Shown: in pieces, positions 21,346 through 33,302 of the stretch | How positions within the stretch are numbered: the stretch's first letter is position 1 | How the letters are laid out: the number at the start of each line of letters is the position of its first letter | Source of the DNA: Tricholoma matsutake | Taxonomy: Eukaryota; Basidiomycota; Agaricomycetes; Agaricales; Tricholomataceae | DNA: 64,000 nt | Assembly (NCBI GenBank): GCA_026075535.2 | Contig: AP026543.1 | Span: 4,464,001 to 4,528,000 of the forward strand | Direction of reading: 5' to 3' | The notes under the pieces: model-generated | What the model saw: only the letters and a program-made list of their open reading frames with translations | What the model was told of the DNA's origin: nothing | Databases searched by the model: none | Translations under genes and position numbers: made by a program

Positions 21346-23127
21346 CTAGTTAGCAAGTGCGGAGGAGCGCATGAGCCCGGACAGCGTGTTGTTTCTCAAC
21401 CTGAACGACATAAATAACTCGGAGACTTGATGATAGCGGGTTTTCCTCACCAGTAGGTTAGCCGTTCTCACAGTTGAGCTATACATGTGGTTAATGCCAT
21501 TTTCGCCAAGCACCCGAGAGAAACGGTTGACAAGGCCATATTTGTCTAGAAAACTCAGGATCAGATTGCGCTCCACAGGAGACGGTGTTACTGATTTACC
21601 CAGCCCAAAACGACGAAGGTCAATCTGCAGGCATTTCAGAGCATTTCCAAGATAAAAGGTACCTTCCTCTTGGTTTTCATCCTCATCGTCCGACTCTGTT
21701 CCATTAGCGAGGCGATGGTCTGCAGCATCCAGTTCACCGCTGCAAATCACCATGTGTCGCTCATGGGGCGGGAATAATGTGGCAAGGATGTAAACATCGG
21801 CGGTTAACGAAGAACCCTCTGACGTCCTCGTGTAACTGAAAAAAGGCGCTTGAGATCCATTGCTGCTATCTGTAGAGGACCTAGGAGAGCGGCTAATTGG
21901 ACTAACTGCAGCTGACAGCATTGAGATGAGATGTTTTGAAGACGGCTGATATGAAGGTGACTTTGTCAGTTTTGTTCTCAGATCAGAAGATGATCGGACT
22001 GGTTTTGGGGGAGACGGATAAGATAATGATTGCGGGGAGTGAGAAAAGTAGCCGTCCTCGTCATTGGAAGACGAAGAAGAGCTGGAGCTGCTGTAGGTAA
22101 GAGAGTCTACTGCAGGAGGTGAGAATTCGAAGAGGGGTGCGGAAGTTAAAGGCGATGTACGAAGGAAAGACGGGTCCGATGGGATTGAGCGTGACGGAAT
22201 TTTAGCAGAAGATATCAAGTCAGGGAATGCTACCAATTTCACAATTTTGAGGCCCCAATGATCGACACCGAATTCGTCCGACAGACCTACGCACGCGAAA
22301 TCTGATGAGAGTAAGCAAACTTCACCGCTGGAAGGCGACCTTGCCGGAGATGTTGTCCTCGGTTCAAATTGTTTCGCTTGCTCTCTTCTGGCAGACGGAT
22401 CTGACGATAAAATATCATCGGTTTCGCTTCGATCCCGGGTGAGAACGGCGCTCCGGTCTTCAACCCGGGTTGGGCTGGTTGGTAACTCTGAGAATGCTTT
22501 GGATGCGAGGTTGCCGAAATCAGACGAGTAGATGTCAAAGCCCGCTTCCGAGAATAAACTTATGACCTCTTGGAGGCGAGATTCTTTGACCTGAGTGCAA
22601 TATATGAGGAGAAAGAGACGGTAGAGAGAAACGACGTACGAAAATGAAATCACTCATATAAGTGGACTGATATAATATAGAGATCCCAGCTGCAGCTAAA
22701 GGAGCGGAGAGCTCATAGATGCGCTCTCCGGCGTTGTCTAAAATACATCTATCAAGCTAATGACACCGATGTATGAGCAGGACATACCAATTTGATCGCT
22801 ATGTGAATCAATTTGAAGGACGCTCCATTTCTCACAAGAGATCTCGACAAGTTCCTGGTCATCACTCCCACTTCTTTTTCGACCCGATCCAGATCCAGAA
22901 CGAGAACGCTGCTTGTAGCGATCGCGCCTGGCAATGGGCTCAAAATCTTTGAGCATAGATTCCTCGGCAAAAATGCTGAGCTCGACCTCGTTGCAAGTGA
23001 TGTTCAAAAACGTGGATTTTGGTTGGAGAATTTGCCTGAGAACGGGGTGCAAGAGATGTGATAGACGTGCGCGAGGGATGTGGACAAGAGATAAGGAAGC
23101 GGGAAGGAGAGATATAGTAACCTGCAT
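21346..23127 (-). CDS. CASTOR/GATSL-like ACT-domain protein
   Basis: Three exons are inferred: 22788-23127, 22640-22737 and 21346-22590. The introns of 50 and 49 bp keep frame, giving 560 residues. The first ACT-like part has SLVHIPRARLSHLLHPVLRQIL and WSVLQIDSHSDQ. The second, across both introns, reads ELSAPLAAAGISILYQSTYMSDFIF then VKESRLQEVISLF and FDIYSSD. Human CASTOR1, an arginine sensor that acts on GATOR2/TORC1, has the same APLA...STY.TDFI.V.E...FDIY pattern. A second ACT pair probably includes VCLLSSDFACVGLSDEFGVDHWGLKIVKLVAFPDLI and, after a Ser-rich linker, TADVYILATLFPPHERHMVI. Family membership is well supported; arginine binding in this fungus is not shown. The gene starts beyond the transposon cluster and looks intact. 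Confidence 0.8.
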
Positions 23128-24065
23128 TGAGAATTACACGGAAGTAGAGCAGTTCCCTCAGCGGACTTTTTGAAGGACGGTCATACAGAACAAATATCCA
23201 ACGCGTCTAGTTAGGATCCAGATTCCAGATTTCAGCCCCTGAATGATATCGGCTACTCGGACCGTGGCTATCAATAGATTTGTGACTTTAGCAGCCTCTA
23301 GCCTTTTTCTCTTTTCACTTCCATTCAGGGACATACTTTTAATGATCCAGGAATTTCTATACCCAACACACGTGGAGTCGCTTCTCCTGCGGGGCGTGGT
23401 AGTTACCTCGAAGATGCACAGCCTAATCTTTTAAATAAATCTTGTCTACTGGCACGATCTGCAGACTCTCGTCCCACGTCAGATGTGGTTGCGGGTGTGG
23501 CACTAGTTATACCAATACAATTCACATCTGCTGACCTCTGTCAGGTGCAAATAAGTCCGATCCATCTGCAGGAGTGAGTATATTTACGCCAGATCCTCGA
23601 GGTAAGGCTTCCTCGGAGTTGAAATGCATTTCTTCAAGAAATATGACAGTGTCGGAGTAGCATATACTTAGTAGCCCTGTTCGGTGGGGTACTCACATGG
23701 CCTTCTCGTTGCTACGTGAGTCTTGTATTCTCTCCATTTACGCGATTAGAAGGACGTTATAATTATAGCGAGATTCTGGTAATCGCAACCGAGAAGCCTG
23801 AGTGAACTCGTGACTACTACATACTAGTAATAATGATATGTATTCCTACAGCTTGAACTGCGCTCGACCCAATAAATCAGCTAGAGGAACAGGGTACGTC
23901 GGCTGCAATTAATAACCACGGGAAGCAACAAGGAAATTTAATGAAAAGAATGATGGAGAAAAGAAGGGTGACGACATCTACAGGTCTCATGAGCAAAAAG
24001 TATGGAATACACCCAAGTACAACCATAAGAAAAAAATGCCTGAAGTACCCTGTGTGGAAAATATG
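23128..24065. other. Intergenic region, no gene seen
   Basis: AT-rich DNA between the ACT-protein start and the 3' end of the next gene. Only short unsupported frames occur. I see no tRNA fold, repeat or transposon end. Confidence 0.5.
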
Positions 24066-25382
24066 CTACAGCGGAGGTCGCTTAATAATTATCCTGTCGT
24101 CATTGGTACTCTGAGTTGCATTTCGTGTCCGTATGGTTCGCAATCTAGGCGAACCATTCGCGTTGTGCGATTTTGCCTGTGAATGAGATGACTGAATCGA
24201 ACATGCTATCGGGCGAGAGTTAATTTGCTTGGGGGGGAATACAGCACGGCTCGTACGCGAGGCAGACGTTGTGGGAGATGGAAGTGGCTTTACAGCGGCT
24301 CTCTTCCGTAGGTGGTAACGCGGAGCCGGAGGAGTCGGAGAGGCACTAGGTGAATGTGACTCTGGAGATGGATTCGAGGATCGTGGAGGGATTGTGGCTG
24401 GGAAACGGAGAGGTGACGACCGTATGGGGGCCCGAGTCGATGGATCAGGTAAATAGTCTGGCTCCTGTGAAAAAGGAACGGGGGATGGGGGAGGATCGGA
24501 CAACACAGAAGAGGATGCTCGCGACACTGGTTGCTGCGAGGGCTCGTCCGCCTGGAAGAAGCCGAGCTGCGAGTATCTCAATGGCTCTAGTATAGCCTCC
24601 TGCGAGGTCATATCTAACTGAGATGGTGGTATGGCACTGTTATCGGCTACTGGCCATTGTAGCGAGCCATTCGGCGTGACAAAAGGCGTATCAATATACG
24701 GTTCAGATTCCTGTGACTCGAAATATAGAGCTGGCGCCTGAGAAGCTGCTGAATCACTTTGTTGAGAGTTGACGATGAGTTGAGAATCTGAAGCAGGGTC
24801 GTAATCATCAAGGTTAACAAAGCCTCGTTCGCGTGTCGGGGGAATACCTAGTCGGAGGACTGGTTCTGTGACCGTACGCTCCAATTTCGATTTCTTTGAG
24901 GAATTACCTTCCCCTTCCGCTGCGTTTCCTGCAGTAGGTTGAGAAAATACATCTTCAACATCATCAGCTCTTATGCGTTTGAAGGGCCTGAGCCCAGGTT
25001 GGATTTGACGAGGTAGAAGATGCACTGGCTTGACTGGCGGCAATGTACTTTCGTATGCAAAATCTCTGACTTTAATGCCATAGCTCGCTAATTTTGCTGC
25101 ATCTGGTTGCTGGGACTCGCGAACTTGTGCACGGGTAGACGAAGCCTTGGCTGTGCTTCCCACGATGGGCGAAGTTGACGTCAGTGGTTGAGGTGTTGAA
25201 GACTTGAGACACATTATATCAGGATTTACTTGATGATCTGCTGTGTATACACCACGTTCTTGACTTACAGGATGAGGGGATGATGGAATCTTTGACGCCA
25301 AAAGCTGAAAGAATGCGGACACGCCTGTGTCCGATTGAGGCAGGACCCTTTGCTCTTGAGATGACTCGATTTCCTCAGCCAT
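24066..25382 (-). CDS. Hypothetical disordered protein
   Basis: A single 438-residue frame from the ATG at 25382; an in-frame TGA lies just upstream. The protein is rich in Ser, Pro and Gln and is probably mostly disordered. The best candidate for a conserved segment is around residues 98-150: a short hydrophobic and basic motif (KLASYGIKVRDFAYESTL) followed by PFKRIRADDVEDVF. The tail is basic (RYHLRKRAAVKPL and RIIIKRPPL), fitting a nuclear or nucleic-acid-associated role. I do not recognise a family. The gene is divergent from the PP2C gene, with about 345 bp between the starts. Confidence 0.6.
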   Translation of the reverse strand: MAEEIESSQEQRVLPQSDTGVSAFFQLLASKIPSSPHPVSQERGVYTADHQVNPDIMCLKSSTPQPLTSTSPIVGSTAKASSTRAQVRESQQPDAAKLASYGIKVRDFAYESTLPPVKPVHLLPRQIQPGLRPFKRIRADDVEDVFSQPTAGNAAEGEGNSSKKSKLERTVTEPVLRLGIPPTRERGFVNLDDYDPASDSQLIVNSQQSDSAASQAPALYFESQESEPYIDTPFVTPNGSLQWPVADNSAIPPSQLDMTSQEAILEPLRYSQLGFFQADEPSQQPVSRASSSVLSDPPPSPVPFSQEPDYLPDPSTRAPIRSSPLRFPATIPPRSSNPSPESHSPSASPTPPAPRYHLRKRAAVKPLPSPTTSASRTSRAVFPPKQINSRPIACSIQSSHSQAKSHNANGSPRLRTIRTRNATQSTNDDRIIIKRPPL

Positions 25383-25727
25383 GCGATGAGATCATACGGC
25401 GCGTTCTTGGGCAAAACTCGATAGAGCAGGTTCCGAGTAGTCTACAAGAGGAGGCGACCTGACAGAGGAGACAGATAGAAAGCAACTTCACAACTTGGGT
25501 TCGGGTGGACAATGTCCAAACTTTGTCATGTGATCGACAAATCAGGGAATCGAAATTCTCATGCCAAGACTCAGTACTCAGTACTCAGTACTCAAGTACT
25601 CACTGGCAGCCATCTCGCCTGCTCAGGTATATTTCATCCTTTTATCATGAAACTCAGACTAACTCGGAGACTTGGAACTTGGAAGGTTGTCTGTTGGAAC
25701 AATTAACCTCGTTTCGTAGTGGCTGGC
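25383..25727. promoter_or_regulatory. Divergent promoter region with a CAGTACT tandem repeat
   Basis: Lies between the start codons of the disordered protein (minus) and the PP2C phosphatase (plus). At about 25572-25600 the heptamer CAGTACT is repeated three times, plus a fourth imperfect AGTACT. The palindromic AGTACT core could be a factor-binding array. No TATA box is obvious. Confidence 0.4.
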
Positions 25728-27536
25728 ATGATACGTCGTGTATGGAAACCCGTTGCTGCAGCTGTGATCGTCGGTACACCAGCTTATCTATACTACCAAT
25801 CAAAACAAGAGCGGCAGCAAACTTTCGATTTCCGTGTCCGGGTGAGAGGCCCTGAAGGAAAATCCGAAATTTCGACACAAACAGCTTCTTTGCTTCCAAT
25901 GAGCGTCCTTGAATCACGCATTCGAGAGTACGCGACGATTAATACCTACTCGCGACCTGGAGGTCCCATTTGGAAGTATACAACTGCTGCTTTGCCGTCG
26001 AATGACCCCATAGAAGACGCACATTGCAGCCAGATCATCCAAAGAGATGATTCGGACCCTTCGGCACCGGGGGACTATCTTTTCTTTGCCGTTATGGATG
26101 GGCATGGGGGGCGTGAAACATCTCAGCTTCTTTCCCGTGTCCTCATCAAGGGTGTTGCGTTGGAACTCAATTCGCTTGTAGCAAACCCTCAAACGGAATC
26201 GGAACCAAGCCTTATCCAAAAAATGAAATCCTCATTGTGGTCTTCTTCCTCGCCGTCAGCACAATCAGCATCGCTTTCTCATCCCGAACGAGTTTCGCGT
26301 GCCATCCAGAACGCATTCACCAAACTCGATACCGAGCTTATCAATGCACCACTCAATATATTGGCGAATAATATAGATCCCGAATCTCTCAAGAATAAAG
26401 TTATTCCCGATCTAAGCCAGCACCCTCTCGCATTGACCTCTATGCTTCCCGCTATCTCCGGTACTTATTTTTCATTATATCCGCTTGTTTTCACTCTCAG
26501 ACCCTTTAGGGAGCTGCGCACTGATGGCAGTTTTCGACACTGCTCACCGTGATCTATACATTGCCTGCACGGGTGATAGCCGAGCTGTCGCAGGCGTCTG
26601 GGAGAAGTCCACAGACGGTAATGGGCGCTGGCGAGTGGAAGTCCTAAGTGAAGATCAGACAGGAAGGAACCCGAATGAACTTAAACGGTGAGTTTGTATC
26701 TGTCCTGATTCTTCGTAATTCTGAAATGATATTCATAGAATGCAATCAGAACATCCGCAGGACGAAGCAGAAGACGTGATACGTGATGGACGTGTTCTTG
26801 GTGGGCTGGAGCCGTCGCGTGCATTCGGTGATGCACGGTACAAATGGCCACGTGAGATCCAACAAACGTAAGTATACTTAGCTCCATCTATACAAGAAGC
26901 CTTTCTGACTTAGGGCGTCGAGTCTGAGTCAAGCTTTCCTCGTTGGAAATGGGAGACCTTTGCGACCTCCCCCAGCCCTGTTCAAGACACCACCATACGT
27001 AATCGCACGGCCTGTCGTCACGCACCGCAAGCTATCATTCTCGCCACCTGCGGATGGTTCCCCTGAAAAAACTCTTCGGTTCCTCGTTCTCGCCACCGAC
27101 GGTCTATGGGACCAACTTAGGTACGCCCCTTGCTCGACATCATTTCATGGATGCTGAATGGAAAATAAGCTCTGAGGACGTGGTGAGCTTAGTTGGCGGG
27201 CACCTTGCGGGACTGAAAGGGACCATTTCCAAATCCGCCCTTCCTTCGCTTGTTCCAGTATCTGCAGGCTCTCTCGGCATAGAAGGAAAGGACAAGAAGA
27301 ATAAGGCAACTGCTGGTTCGTGGGCGTTCACTGATGATAACGTCAGTGCACATTTAATCCGTAATGCATTTGGTGGAGGAGATGAGATGGCCTTACGGAG
27401 AGTACTCAGTATCCCTGCTCCGTACGCCAGAAGGTACAGAGATGATGTTACAGTTACCGTTGTCTGGTGGGAGGACGGCAACGAGGAGGGAGCACGGATC
27501 ACATCTTTTACCGATAAAATGAGATCTAAGCTCTAA
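25728..27536 (+). CDS. Mitochondrial PP2C phosphatase, Ptc5/PDP type
   Basis: Five exons: 25728-26460, 26510-26687, 26739-26867, 26914-27120 and 27170-27536. They sum to 537 residues in frame. The N-terminus (MIRRVWKPVAAAVIVGTPAYLYYQ) is basic and then hydrophobic, like a mitochondrial presequence with a membrane anchor. PP2C metal-binding motifs are all present: VMDGHGG, GSCALMAVFD, CTGDSRAV, ATDGLWDQL and DDVTVTVVWW. Fungal relatives such as Ptc5 dephosphorylate and activate pyruvate dehydrogenase in the mitochondrion; that substrate is inferred from the family. I chose the ATG at 25728 because upstream ATGs are out of frame. It is convergent with the ubiquitin hydrolase gene, with 113 bp between stops. 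Confidence 0.88.
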
Positions 27537-27649
27537 GACGAATCCGTCTCTCGCAGATACACGTATGTTTTTGGGCGTTTAGTATTAATATTTAATGTTA
27601 AGCTTACAACACTGTCCACGTTACAAAGGCAAAGGAGCAATGTCCATGA

Positions 27650-29950
27650 TTATAAAGCTCTAGGTTTCCTATGCTTGCCGTGGTTATTCGACGACATCCG
27701 GCTGAATGGATTCAACGAAGAACCGAGCCTACTCGCATAATCTGGTCGGCGAGGTATTCGCTGCCGTGCATCGTTCGCTATACGCGCTTCCGAGTCGGCA
27801 TCTGTATCGGGTGATTTACGTTTCTTTGTATTGACGGCACCATAAAAACTTGTCGTCGAGACTGGAGACGAGGGAGGCAAGGCCGGGGGTGATGATATGC
27901 TCTGGAGCTCCTCTATGGACGATGGTTTATCCTTCTCCGCAGGTGGCGATGTTTTCTCTTTGTCAGACTCATCTTCACTCCCTGAGGCGTAAGCGTCGAG
28001 ACTTGTTAGAGTGACGCGAGCTTTGGCCGCAGCGGCTTCTATTTTTCTCTTCACTAGAGTAGCCTGAGGATCTGCTGCGTTCACCTCAACCTTCTGTCGC
28101 TTCGCTTCCGAAGTGTTGGAATTCAATGGTGAGGATGGGAGTAGCGGTCCGATGAAGGGCTTCACAACCTTGACCCCCATGTCCTCCGCATTTTCATCTT
28201 GGCCACCTTCCCGATCCTTCCTCTTCTTCATACCACCTATGATATTCAGCTTCTGGTGTGGCGCTGAACGTGGAATTTGGGTGGAGTTGACTGCCGCCTC
28301 TAAACCCTGCCCCTTCTTTCGGATATAGAATAGCATATATGCGTTCTTCCTACCAACCGGAGGACCTGGAATTCTGGTAACCGAATCGTCGTTCATCTCC
28401 CACCACGTATCACTACCGCCCTTGACGAAAGCATAGTAATGCCCTGAATTCGGCCCACCACCAGCATGACAAATAACGCCATATAATGAATACGCTGGCC
28501 CAAACTGATCCTCACTCATGTATGGTTGCATCGAGAGATGCTCATCATAGTCAACATGATGACCAATCTTTCGACCCAGCGGTGAAAATCGTTTTAGATG
28601 AACCGTTAGGACCAGCGGAGCTTCCTGCAACGTAAATTGCTTTTCAGCGTTGACATGCTTTTTGCACCTGGAAACAGTTGATAAATGGCTCGAATTTATG
28701 ATGTGCATAGTTGCTCACCTCTCGCATTTATACTTGTCAGCACCCTTTAGATAATCCACTGCTATAAATTTACGAAGGGCGCCTTTCAATTCGGCCGCTC
28801 TATGAATATCGACACTGAGATCTAGTATTCGATCGAAGGTGTCGCTATGGTGGCCACAATCGAAACATGTGACACGGGAGCGAAGTTGGCCGCCGAAAAT
28901 CTTATGTACCCAGGTAGTTTCGGCGAGCTTGGGATCTATTTTTCTGTAGCTGACGTGAGCCTATGAGAAACAAGATATAGGGTCCATGGCGTACTGAGGG
29001 TATTCTGCCAGACAAGACTTTTGCAGCGCGTCTATAGCATACCTAAGAAATTCGTGTGAATCCTCCTGTCTGCCTCTCCTCAAATGTTTGGCGATGACTA
29101 AGAAGTCGTTTAGTTAACATGGAGTGATTGTCCATGAGATGCTCACAATGCAGTTTAGTGGTTATAGCAGTGGGCGAAAATGCTGTGTCATGTAGGTACG
29201 ACTGGACCATGACCGCCCTCATACTACAGATCATGCAAAAACCCTTGTCTACGCGACCTGGTCAATATAAGATGAGTTTCTAGACAGGCTCGGTTGATGA
29301 AGTAACATACATGCAGGTGGCTTATGCGCGTGCAACATGCGAATGAGCGGGGGCGTGTGGAGGAGACACTGTAGAGCGCTGTTAAGAAAGCATGTGTTCC
29401 CACTGTTGTACAGTCCACTGCCACGGGTAAATGAGCCGGGCCATGTAGACTCGATACCACCAGGATATAGTGAGGCGCTTTTGGCGTTTGATGGAGCTGA
29501 GGGCGTTTTTAAGGATTTTACGGGTGTTGAAGGTGGTTGTGCAGGGAATTCAGGTCGCTACGGAAAGGGTTTCAAGGAGGAAAGGAGATAACGCGAAAAG
29601 ACGCTCACGTTTGGTTTAACAGCTTTCGGCGATGCATTGATTGGTTCGTATTTACCTGGGGGGACAGCTAACGCGCCAGATGAAGAACCCTCCACAAACT
29701 CGATGGGGGGCGGAAGCAGGCTGTTGAAGGCCTCTTTGTCTTTGGATGGTCGGTATTGCAGGGAATCGTCGGCTGTGGTGAATGATGGCTGTATGGGTAA
29801 AAGTGGAGATGCAAGCATTGCAGCGTGCCGCTGCAGCAGCAAAGCACTAAGCGTCGAGCTAGAAGCCGCGCTTAGAACGTGTAAAGGAGTCCAATGCCAG
29901 CGGAGGGAGATTGACGAAAGCAGAGCCAGCAAGCCGCAAATTTTGATCAC
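27650..29950 (-). CDS. Ubiquitin carboxyl-terminal hydrolase, USP36/42-like
   Basis: Read on the minus strand through about six exons. The N-terminal extension ends in LLPPPIEFVEGSSSG and EPINASPK. The Cys box is SGLYNSGNTCFLNSALQCLLHT (about 29365-29430). Then come GRQEDSHEFLRYAIDALQKSC (29010-29080), KIFGGQLRSRVTCFDCGHHSDTF (28850-28910) with a C-x2-C zinc ribbon that continues KYKCER-CKKH, and VHLKRF with the His box GGGPNSGHYYAFVKGG near 28460. After the catalytic domain a roughly 200-residue acidic and Lys-rich tail follows. The fold removes ubiquitin from substrates; USP36-like enzymes act in the nucleolus, which the basic tail would suit. The start is uncertain: 29950 or the in-frame ATG at 29818. 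Confidence 0.85.
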
Positions 29951-30044
29951 ACTTGTAAGCTATTGTTTGTTCTGGAAATCTAGAGTCAACAACACATTTA
30001 TTATTAGATCAAGAAGTAAGGCATTATTATATTATAGACAGCAA

Positions 30045-31271
30045 TTAAAATCGGGACACGAGAGAGTTTCCAAAAAGAAGTGATTCTGCATTTGAGTCCC
30101 ACGTTCGCTGTTTCCGAGGGTGCTCTGTAAATGTACCCTCAGAAAAAAACAACGGCGAAAGGCGAGAAAGTGAGCTGGGAGAGGAATTAGGTGAAGAGCA
30201 AAATGAATGTGGTGCTATATAGTTTGCACTAGGTGGACGGCTAAATTGCTCAGGCGTGCGGACAAGGTCATTATGGGAAGGGGTTGGTGATGGGGACATG
30301 GAGAAATCCAAATCAGGAGGAGATGGCGCTGTGTTGATTGTATATTCTCTACTATCAGTAGGGATGGCCGGCATCCCCGGTGATTGCATCGTGCTGCGTT
30401 CGACTGACAGACAGCCATCCATGGCGTAGGAGCCGGAGTGAGGAAGATTATACGATGAGGCATTCGAGTAAGCGAAATCTGAAAAAGCTTGGAAACAACG
30501 ACAAATCTTGTGAGACAAGAAAGGGACACCGCTGGATGTTGAAAACTGACTATAGGCATGATTATTGTTAGAATACAAAATATTAGGTGTTGCATCGAAC
30601 GCCTTGTGCACCGGTGAGGATGGTTGGGGCTTTTGTCGTTGGAAGGTCTGTCGAGGAAGCAAGGTCGGAGCCAAGGCAGCAATATCAACAGTGTCGGGGT
30701 CGATTCCATGCTTTCTCAGGTGTAGTCGGAACGCCGAACGACGTTTGATACTACGAAGCAAAGCGAGTTCGCTAGATGAATATCAAGCAAGCACAGCATG
30801 AATACCTTGATTTGCATATAGAGACTGGACACCGATAGGCTCCGATAGTTTGGTGCCTTTCCTTGCGGTGTCGAGTACAAGACGACGGATCGCCGAAAAC
30901 GGCTGTGCAACCATCCAACTCGCACACGAAAGGTTTCACTTTTGTGCTGTAACACGACAGAAATTATAACGAGAACATTTGCAACATGCTGGCAGAACGC
31001 ACTGAACGTTCCTGTGTGTTTTCAATCCAGAAAACTGTGCGAAGGACTTTCCACAGTCTCGACAGACGTATGGCCTAGTGAGAAGAGGTAGTCAATATCG
31101 ATGGCGCATATGTATACGCTTGATTCATACTTGTAGCCTGTGTGAAGGTGCTTGTGTCGGGTGAGGTCCCCTTTCCGTGAGAAGGTCTTGGAACATGATT
31201 CGCAAGCCCACTAGAAAGAGATAAGGTCGTGTTTATGAACTCGGAGTGTAACGGCTTACCATGAAAGTCAT
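30045..31271 (-). CDS. Four-finger C2H2 zinc-finger protein, probable transcription factor
   Basis: Five exons: 31260-31271, 31131-31210, 31003-31074, 30806-30946 and 30045-30771. All phases agree, giving 343 residues. The first exon is only 12 bases (MTFM). The fingers in order are C-E-S-C-S-K-T-F...H-K-H-L-H (classical), C-R-D-C-G-K-S-F...H-R-N-V-H, C-E-L-D-G-C...H-R-K-E-R-H, and C-P-V-S-I-C...H-L-R-K-H, a larger finger. The order and TGEKP-like linkers (TGYKPYVC, TKVKPFVC) point to sequence-specific DNA binding. The C-terminal two thirds are Ser/Pro-rich without domains. Its target genes are unknown. The fourth finger is interrupted by an intron, which delayed recognition of the frame. Confidence 0.8.
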
Positions 31272-31793
31272 GTCAATTTCAGAAGCAACGCTTTAGAGTA
31301 ACAAATTAAATAAATTAGCAGTTGCCCTGCAACAGCGTCGGTATGGAAAATTATAGAGGAAAAGGGTGAGAGCGGGGGGACGAGAGGAAGGGGTACCAGA
31401 CCAAAGTTACAGTGTCCAAACGACCATAACGCTTCTTCTTAAATGGTGCGGCGGTGCCTGCTTTCGAATAAAGAAGGAAGCGGTCTGCCGGCATCCTATT
31501 GTCTTGAACAAAGACTTTGTCAAGATCAATAAATTGATATCACAAACGTCTGCTAACATCAAAGAAATTTCAAACGGTATCTTCATTCGGTGTCCATAAC
31601 AAAGGAAGGAAACCCCCGACTTACCGATCTTGTTTCCCCACGTGGTCTTTAATTCGGCTACAATGTTTATATGATACAAGTACTTACACTTGCAAGTCTC
31701 TTCAATAGCGGATAGTTAAAAGCAGCTCAACCGAAGTATGAGCTGCGTATGATCGTGTGGAACATGTATTGCACAGGAAAAATCCTGTACGGA
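31272..31793. other. Intergenic region, no gene seen
   Basis: Separates the start of the C2H2 gene from the 3' end of the F-box gene. Small overlapping frames on both strands lack codon or domain support. Confidence 0.45.
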
Positions 31794-33302
31794 TTATATA
31801 CCTAGCCCCGGACCGTCAATCTTCTTGGTAATCCTCTCTTCCAGCCATGGTGCGATAGCCCACAGATCACTCCAAGTGAATGAACAATACTGCTGTCGTC
31901 CCGGACCTACGACTAGATCTAAATCCTGAAGAGGGGGCCAATCACCAGACAGCTCATGCGTGTGCGGTCCCAATATTTGAGCGATTATCCTAGAGAAACA
32001 CAATGTCAAGAGTTCGCCACTTGAAGGGAGATCTCAGACTGACATAAGCCCGCCAACCCATCGAAGACCTTCTTCCTCCACCTGTCCAGAACCCAGCCAA
32101 CGCTTATCTTCACCACCAGGTGTGTAGAAAGGATAATTAATGTGCGATAAAGCAGGTAAAGGATGAACCAAGCGCGTGTATGTCGCAGAAGAAGCATACG
32201 ATGCTACAAAAAAAGATATTGTTGTGGATCCAGGATCAAAGCCGCAAAAGGGAAGACATACGGTAAGGAGGGAGCCATGATTCGTCGTGCACCGGATAGA
32301 CACCGTGATCCTCAACTAAATCACTAAGCTTCGGCGTAGAATGGTGTGCGTGCATATCATCAGCGTCCACACCAGGAGGATGTAAAAAAATATGAGCATT
32401 GGGATTGATGGTGAGGGTGCTTCTCGGTCTATTTAACGTGCCAAGAGCAAGAACACGTATATCAGCGAGTTCCACAACCAGCTAATATTCCCGGCGGAAA
32501 GTCAGAACATGTTAGCTCTATATCAAGATCATCAACAAACCCGGACGCGTGTTTCAAGATGGGCTAGGTTGTTTTGAAGCCTGAGAAACAATTAGGCCGA
32601 ATGGCTTATGTCGCGTTGACCATGTCTTCCACAAACAGACGTACTTCATTTCATTGAACAAGACAAGGGGGTTGAAGTTACGAGACGTGATTTCGAGTTC
32701 ATTGGCAGAACCGTTGCGATTAAGGACAATATATCTTTGAAAGTCAGCTGTGAACCAAAAAGAGGGACTAAGGGCAGGACACCGACTTGGTCCAGGCTTC
32801 ATCTGCAGTACAGGAAGTGGTGCTACGATGTCCGACTCGATATAACATCCTAACAAGTCAATATCGTGGTCTGAAGAGCTAGATGGACGCCAACGCAAGG
32901 AAGAACTGACTTCAAGTATACCGCTTTCCAAGTTCCATCCTTCTTCCATTTGCGCCACCCTGGGAGAAAACGACGCTTGAAACATTCTTCCCAGTCAGAC
33001 ACCTTTAGATTAGGAAGAGTCGCGTCGAAGAGAATGAACGAGGGAAAAGCAAGTGTCAGAATCTCGACCCAGTTTTGTCGGGGTACAGTACTGCGGACGC
33101 TCAGGTGCTTAAGACTGTCCTCGTACTGGCCCGAACGAAGAGTGCGGAGAATAGGCCGTCTCCAAGGATTCAATGAAGAATCTGAAGCGATGTTGTGGAG
33201 TCGCCTTGACAAATATGAGAGAGTTATGAGGGATTCAAGGTCAAGCTCAGCAAGAATATCAGCAATGAGCTCGACAGGAAGAGATTCGAATGTAACTGAC
33301 AT
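31794..33302 (-). CDS. F-box protein
   Basis: The N-terminus carries an F-box (FESLPVELIADILAELDLESLITLSYLSRRLHNIA, residues about 4-38), which binds Skp1 in an SCF ubiquitin ligase. Splicing is inferred: exon 1 32911-33302, exon 2 32787-32849, exon 3 from 32734, with further exons to 31794. Frame is kept through the blocks YIVLNRNGSANELE, SRNFNPLVLFNEMK, VELADIRVLALGTLNRPRSTLT, NAHIFLHPPG, YTRLVHPLPALSHINYPFYTPGG and WSDLWAIAPWLEERI. Agaricomycete homologues share this core. I know no defined substrate. It is divergent from the SKN1-like gene, with about 500 bp between. Confidence 0.75.
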
